This document shows, one piece after another, positions 61,833-64,000 of a stretch of 64,000 nt of DNA (within the stretch, counting starts at the first letter, position 1; each line of letters starts with the position of its first letter). Under the pieces are notes generated by a model. That model saw only the letters and a list, made by a program, of their open reading frames with translations, had not been told where the DNA came from and made no database searches. Location of the stretch: NCBI RefSeq assembly GCF_016019935.1, contig NZ_JAECMT010000002.1:124001-188000 (forward strand), read 5' to 3'. Source of the stretch: Paenibacillus sp. GSMTC-2017 (GTDB lineage Bacteria > Bacillota > Bacilli > Paenibacillales > Paenibacillaceae). The position numbers and the translations under genes were made by a program.

Positions 61833-62165
61833 TTACTTATTAGCAATTTCATCTACTATACTTTGAGGCATTGGCCCACCATGCAATTTTACATCATCTG
61901 GTACATTTCGCGAAAGATGATGATACATTTGTAATTTGCCAGATGTACTTGAAGTATGTAAATAAATTTGTTTCGGATATTTTCCGATATCAACCAAATG
62001 ACGAACGACTTCAAAACCTGTTGGCTGCCCCCATCCAAGATCAAAGTCCAGTGAGAGTATATCAATGTCTTCGTTACTTATTAGCAGCTTACATTCCTCA
62101 GCGTTTTTGGCTAATACGAAGCCAGCCGGACAATGACGATAATCGTCCAAATAGACATGTATCAT
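61833..62165 (-). CDS. Stand-alone cyclic-phosphate processing receiver (cREC-like) protein
   Basis: A 110-aa protein with a receiver-like alpha/beta fold but no output domain. The acidic pocket is YLDDYR (about 5-10), the phosphate-like site is LSLDFDLGWG (about 37-46), and QIYLHTSSTSGK (about 66-77) replaces the usual Thr/Ser-Lys strands with His and Ser. These changes match the cyclic-phosphate processing receiver family, thought to act on nucleic acid 2',3'-cyclic phosphates rather than on phosphotransfer. The assignment is from family knowledge. It is a single small gene. Confidence 0.75.
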   Translation of the reverse strand: MIHVYLDDYRHCPAGFVLAKNAEECKLLISNEDIDILSLDFDLGWGQPTGFEVVRHLVDIGKYPKQIYLHTSSTSGKLQMYHHLSRNVPDDVKLHGGPMPQSIVDEIANK

Positions 62166-62201
62166 TTGTCATCTCCCTAATATTATCCGAGTTACTCTCA
62201 A

Positions 62202-63023
62202 TTATTGCGGTTTACTTTGACAATTTGGGCAAATAAAAGCTTTTCGGGCGCCAATAGAAATCTTTTCAATTGTTCCACCACAACGTATACAATCCGTACC
62301 TTCACGTTCGATCACTTTGAATCGTTCCGAGTAGCCACCAGTGAAAATATCATTTGCAAACAATGGTTTTTGTCCAGCACCACCATGTGAAATCGATTCC
62401 CTTAATATTGATCCCATTGCTACAAATAGTTTCTCCCAGCTTTCAGCATCCATCTCGGATAACTTTAAATCAGGTCTTATTCCAGCTTCATAAGCAATCT
62501 CATCTGCATAAACGGGTCCGATCCCAGCAATACAACTTTGATCCATCAAAGCTGTCTTAAGCGAACTTCTCTTCTTTGCAAATTTCTCAATAAATTTATT
62601 TAACGAAAGGCGCTTGTTGAGTGGGTCTGGACCAAAGTTTTTCATATACTCCTCTACACCTTTAACGGTCAGAAGTTGAATATCTCCCCTTTGAAGCCCA
62701 TGGAAGCTCAAATGACGATTTCCAAATTGCATCGTTACCGATGCTTTTGATGAATCGTAATTTTCGTCTTTTAAATAGCTATACAAATACGCCTGATTGG
62801 AAATGTGTAACACTAATCTTCTTCCATTATCTAGATGGAATATAAGATGTTGAGCTCGCCGCTCTACGAACCAAACCGTCTTATCGATGATTTCTACATT
62901 TAATTGATCTTCGGATAAATCAGTTATTTTATGATTATGCACCTGAAATCCAGTAATCTGTGCACCTGCATATCTTTCCGCAAGCATCACTCGATATATT
63001 TCTAACTCTGGCAACTCCTGCAT
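62202..63023 (-). CDS. Fpg/Nei-family DNA glycosylase, catalytic Pro2 replaced by Gln
   Basis: A 273-aa base-excision repair protein. It has the N-terminal domain (MQELPELEIY), a helix-two-turn-helix region (DQSCIAGIGPVYADEIAYEA, about 165-184) and a C-terminal zinc finger (CIRCGGTIEKI, about 248-258, then CPNC). In active Fpg/Nei enzymes, residue 2 after Met removal is Pro, the Schiff-base nucleophile. Here ATG CAG GAG TTG CCA gives Gln2, while Glu3 and Glu6 are kept. The upstream RBS GGGAGG supports this start, so it is not a mis-called start. Either the enzyme uses another nucleophile or it is a binding-only paralogue. Confidence 0.88.
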   Translation of the reverse strand: MQELPELEIYRVMLAERYAGAQITGFQVHNHKITDLSEDQLNVEIIDKTVWFVERRAQHLIFHLDNGRRLVLHISNQAYLYSYLKDENYDSSKASVTMQFGNRHLSFHGLQRGDIQLLTVKGVEEYMKNFGPDPLNKRLSLNKFIEKFAKKRSSLKTALMDQSCIAGIGPVYADEIAYEAGIRPDLKLSEMDAESWEKLFVAMGSILRESISHGGAGQKPLFANDIFTGGYSERFKVIEREGTDCIRCGGTIEKISIGARKAFICPNCQSKPQ

Positions 63024-63067
63024 CAAAAATAATTCCTCCCTGCGCCTCAATATTCGAATGATTTGTT

Positions 63068-63874
63068 TTAACGATGATTGGAAACGGTTTGAATTAAAGC
63101 TTCTAAGCTCTCACAAATCAAATCCGGTTTACAACGCGCAGCTTCTGAATAACTACTATAATTAGCTGCAGTAGTTAGTCCTGTTAACACGAGCAAGGTA
63201 CCACAATCAGCTGCAATTCCAGCAGCAATATCAGTAGCTATATTATCTCCAACTACCCAAGTATCTTGATTTGGTACACCAAGTTGCGTCAATGAATAAT
63301 CCATTAGTATAGATGATGGTTTCCCTATTAATACAGGCTCTTTGCCACTAGCAGCCTTTAGCATTGCGCCAATTGAACCAGCACCGGGTATAAGTCCATT
63401 TGTAGAGGGTAACAACAAGTCTGGATTAGTTAAAATATAAGTTGCACCTTCACGAATATAACGAACAGCTTGAGCGATACGTTCATAAGAAAGATTTCGA
63501 TCAATCCCTTGTACAACAAAATCAGGAAATTGGTCTGTTATTCGTAACCCAGCATCTTGAATAGCTTCATGTAGTCCTGATTCTCCAATGACGTACACGG
63601 ATGCTTTAGGTTGTAATCCAGCAACATATTGTGCAGTTGCTTGTGCAGAAGTACATACATCCTCACTTGTTGCAGGTATTCCCATAGCTTCTAGTCGATT
63701 AGCTACTTCCTCAGGTGAAGAAGCAGAGTTATTTGTGACAAATCGATAAGGAATACTTTCATTACGTAAATAATGTATTAATCGATCTGCACCATCTATC
63801 ATTGTAGTACCATGATAAAGTGTGCCATCAAGATCGATTAGCAATCCCTTCATGGCACGTTCATTCATTGTCAT
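63068..63874 (-). CDS. HAD-superfamily sugar phosphatase (NagD-like)
   Basis: A 268-aa phosphatase. Motif I is DLDGTLYHG (Asp14, Asp16), motif II VTNNSA (about 45-50), the C2B cap lies in the middle, motif III GKPSS (Lys in this region, about 186), and motif IV is WVVGDNIATDIAAGI (about 204-218). NagD/YutF proteins act on sugar phosphates or nucleotide monophosphates. It is transcribed after the partial gene at the window edge, with 12 bp between. The usual assignment to TIGR01457-type proteins fits. Confidence 0.9.
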   Translation of the reverse strand: MTMNERAMKGLLIDLDGTLYHGTTMIDGADRLIHYLRNESIPYRFVTNNSASSPEEVANRLEAMGIPATSEDVCTSAQATAQYVAGLQPKASVYVIGESGLHEAIQDAGLRITDQFPDFVVQGIDRNLSYERIAQAVRYIREGATYILTNPDLLLPSTNGLIPGAGSIGAMLKAASGKEPVLIGKPSSILMDYSLTQLGVPNQDTWVVGDNIATDIAAGIAADCGTLLVLTGLTTAANYSSYSEAARCKPDLICESLEALIQTVSNHR

Positions 63875-63886
63875 AAGTTCATTCCT

Positions 63887-64000
63887 CTATATCGTTGATA
63901 CTTTCGCTTCAAGTTTTCGGCGCAATCTAGCAATTCGATTTTGAATGGCATCGAGCTCCGCTCGGTACTTTTTGTCTCTTCGCTCATATTTAAATAATTG
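63887..64000 (-). CDS. 3' end of a coiled-coil protein gene, cut by the window
   Basis: 37 codons before a TAG at 63887; the gene continues beyond the window. The translated end is RRDKKYRAELDAIQNRIARL and then RRKLEAKV, a basic-acidic heptad-like helix. The protein cannot be identified from this part. It runs into the NagD-like gene with 12 bp between. Confidence 0.65.
   Translation of the reverse strand, partial: QLFKYERRDKKYRAELDAIQNRIARLRRKLEAKVSTI

Overview
The window is about 64 kb of a low-GC Bacillota chromosome. Gene content points to the Paenibacillaceae or a close relative: a KimA-type potassium importer, a XerS-type recombinase, a thyA-dfrA pair, a four-gene pdh operon, a YdjO-like zinc ribbon, a Smr-less MutS2-like ATPase, and strong AGGAGG ribosome binding sites. 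This is inference from gene families and signals, not a database match. No rRNA, tRNA, CRISPR array or intact insertion sequence was seen. Most genes lie on the minus strand, in short operons separated by clear intrinsic terminators.

Layout. 0-4.5 kb: a two-component system plus an ABC exporter of the antimicrobial-peptide sensing/detoxification type, with two operator-like palindromes. 4.5-5.0 kb: gene debris. 5-10.9 kb: a CDF metal exporter, a GrpB-family protein, a YrzF-like kinase, an FhuF-type iron reductase behind a perfect promoter and Fur box, an EcsC protein and a small secreted protein. 10.9-16.6 kb: KimA, a YciI-like protein, a decayed alpha/beta hydrolase, a DUF1361 membrane protein, a CLC channel and a radical SAM/SPASM protein. 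17.2-18.1 kb: a guanidine-I riboswitch driving two SMR exporters. 18-25 kb: a lactonase, a DsbA/FrnE oxidoreductase, a SleB-like hydrolase, a GT-C-like membrane protein next to a decaprenyl-phosphate phosphoribosyltransferase homologue, and XerS. 25-29 kb: a MoxR-DUF58-DUF4129 operon. 29-38 kb: a YdjC deacetylase, a MOSC protein, an APC permease, a lone ABC ATPase, a small gene with two SOS boxes, a HAD hydrolase, topoisomerase III and a membrane-anchored lysozyme-like protein.

38-48 kb is core metabolism: gltD, dfrA, thyA, an acyl-CoA thioesterase, and pdhD-pdhC-pdhB-pdhA read from a promoter at 47.4 kb. A 39-bp tandem repeat of nested hairpins sits just upstream of thyA. 48-64 kb holds an esterase, a low-molecular-weight phosphatase, a TRIC-like channel, thiN, a MutS2-like ATPase without a Smr domain, a BCCT transporter, two GNATs with a nitrilase, a second two-component system, a Ser/Thr kinase fused to a MinD/ParA-like domain, an RlmM-like methyltransferase, a stand-alone receiver-like protein, an Fpg/Nei glycosylase that lacks the N-terminal proline, and a NagD-type phosphatase.

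The most striking element is the leader of the MutS2-like gene (52.41-52.81 kb). It has a good promoter, an 8-codon upstream ORF with an ideal ribosome binding site, two mutually exclusive pairings that involve the uORF, and two tandem intrinsic terminators before the gene. This is the layout of ribosome-mediated attenuation, as known for antibiotic-induced resistance genes. Here it controls a protein whose retained parts (clamp, ATPase, KOW-like domain) match the ribosome-handling portion of MutS2. The Ser/Thr kinase gene at 60.58 kb also has a terminator squeezed between a promoter and its RBS.
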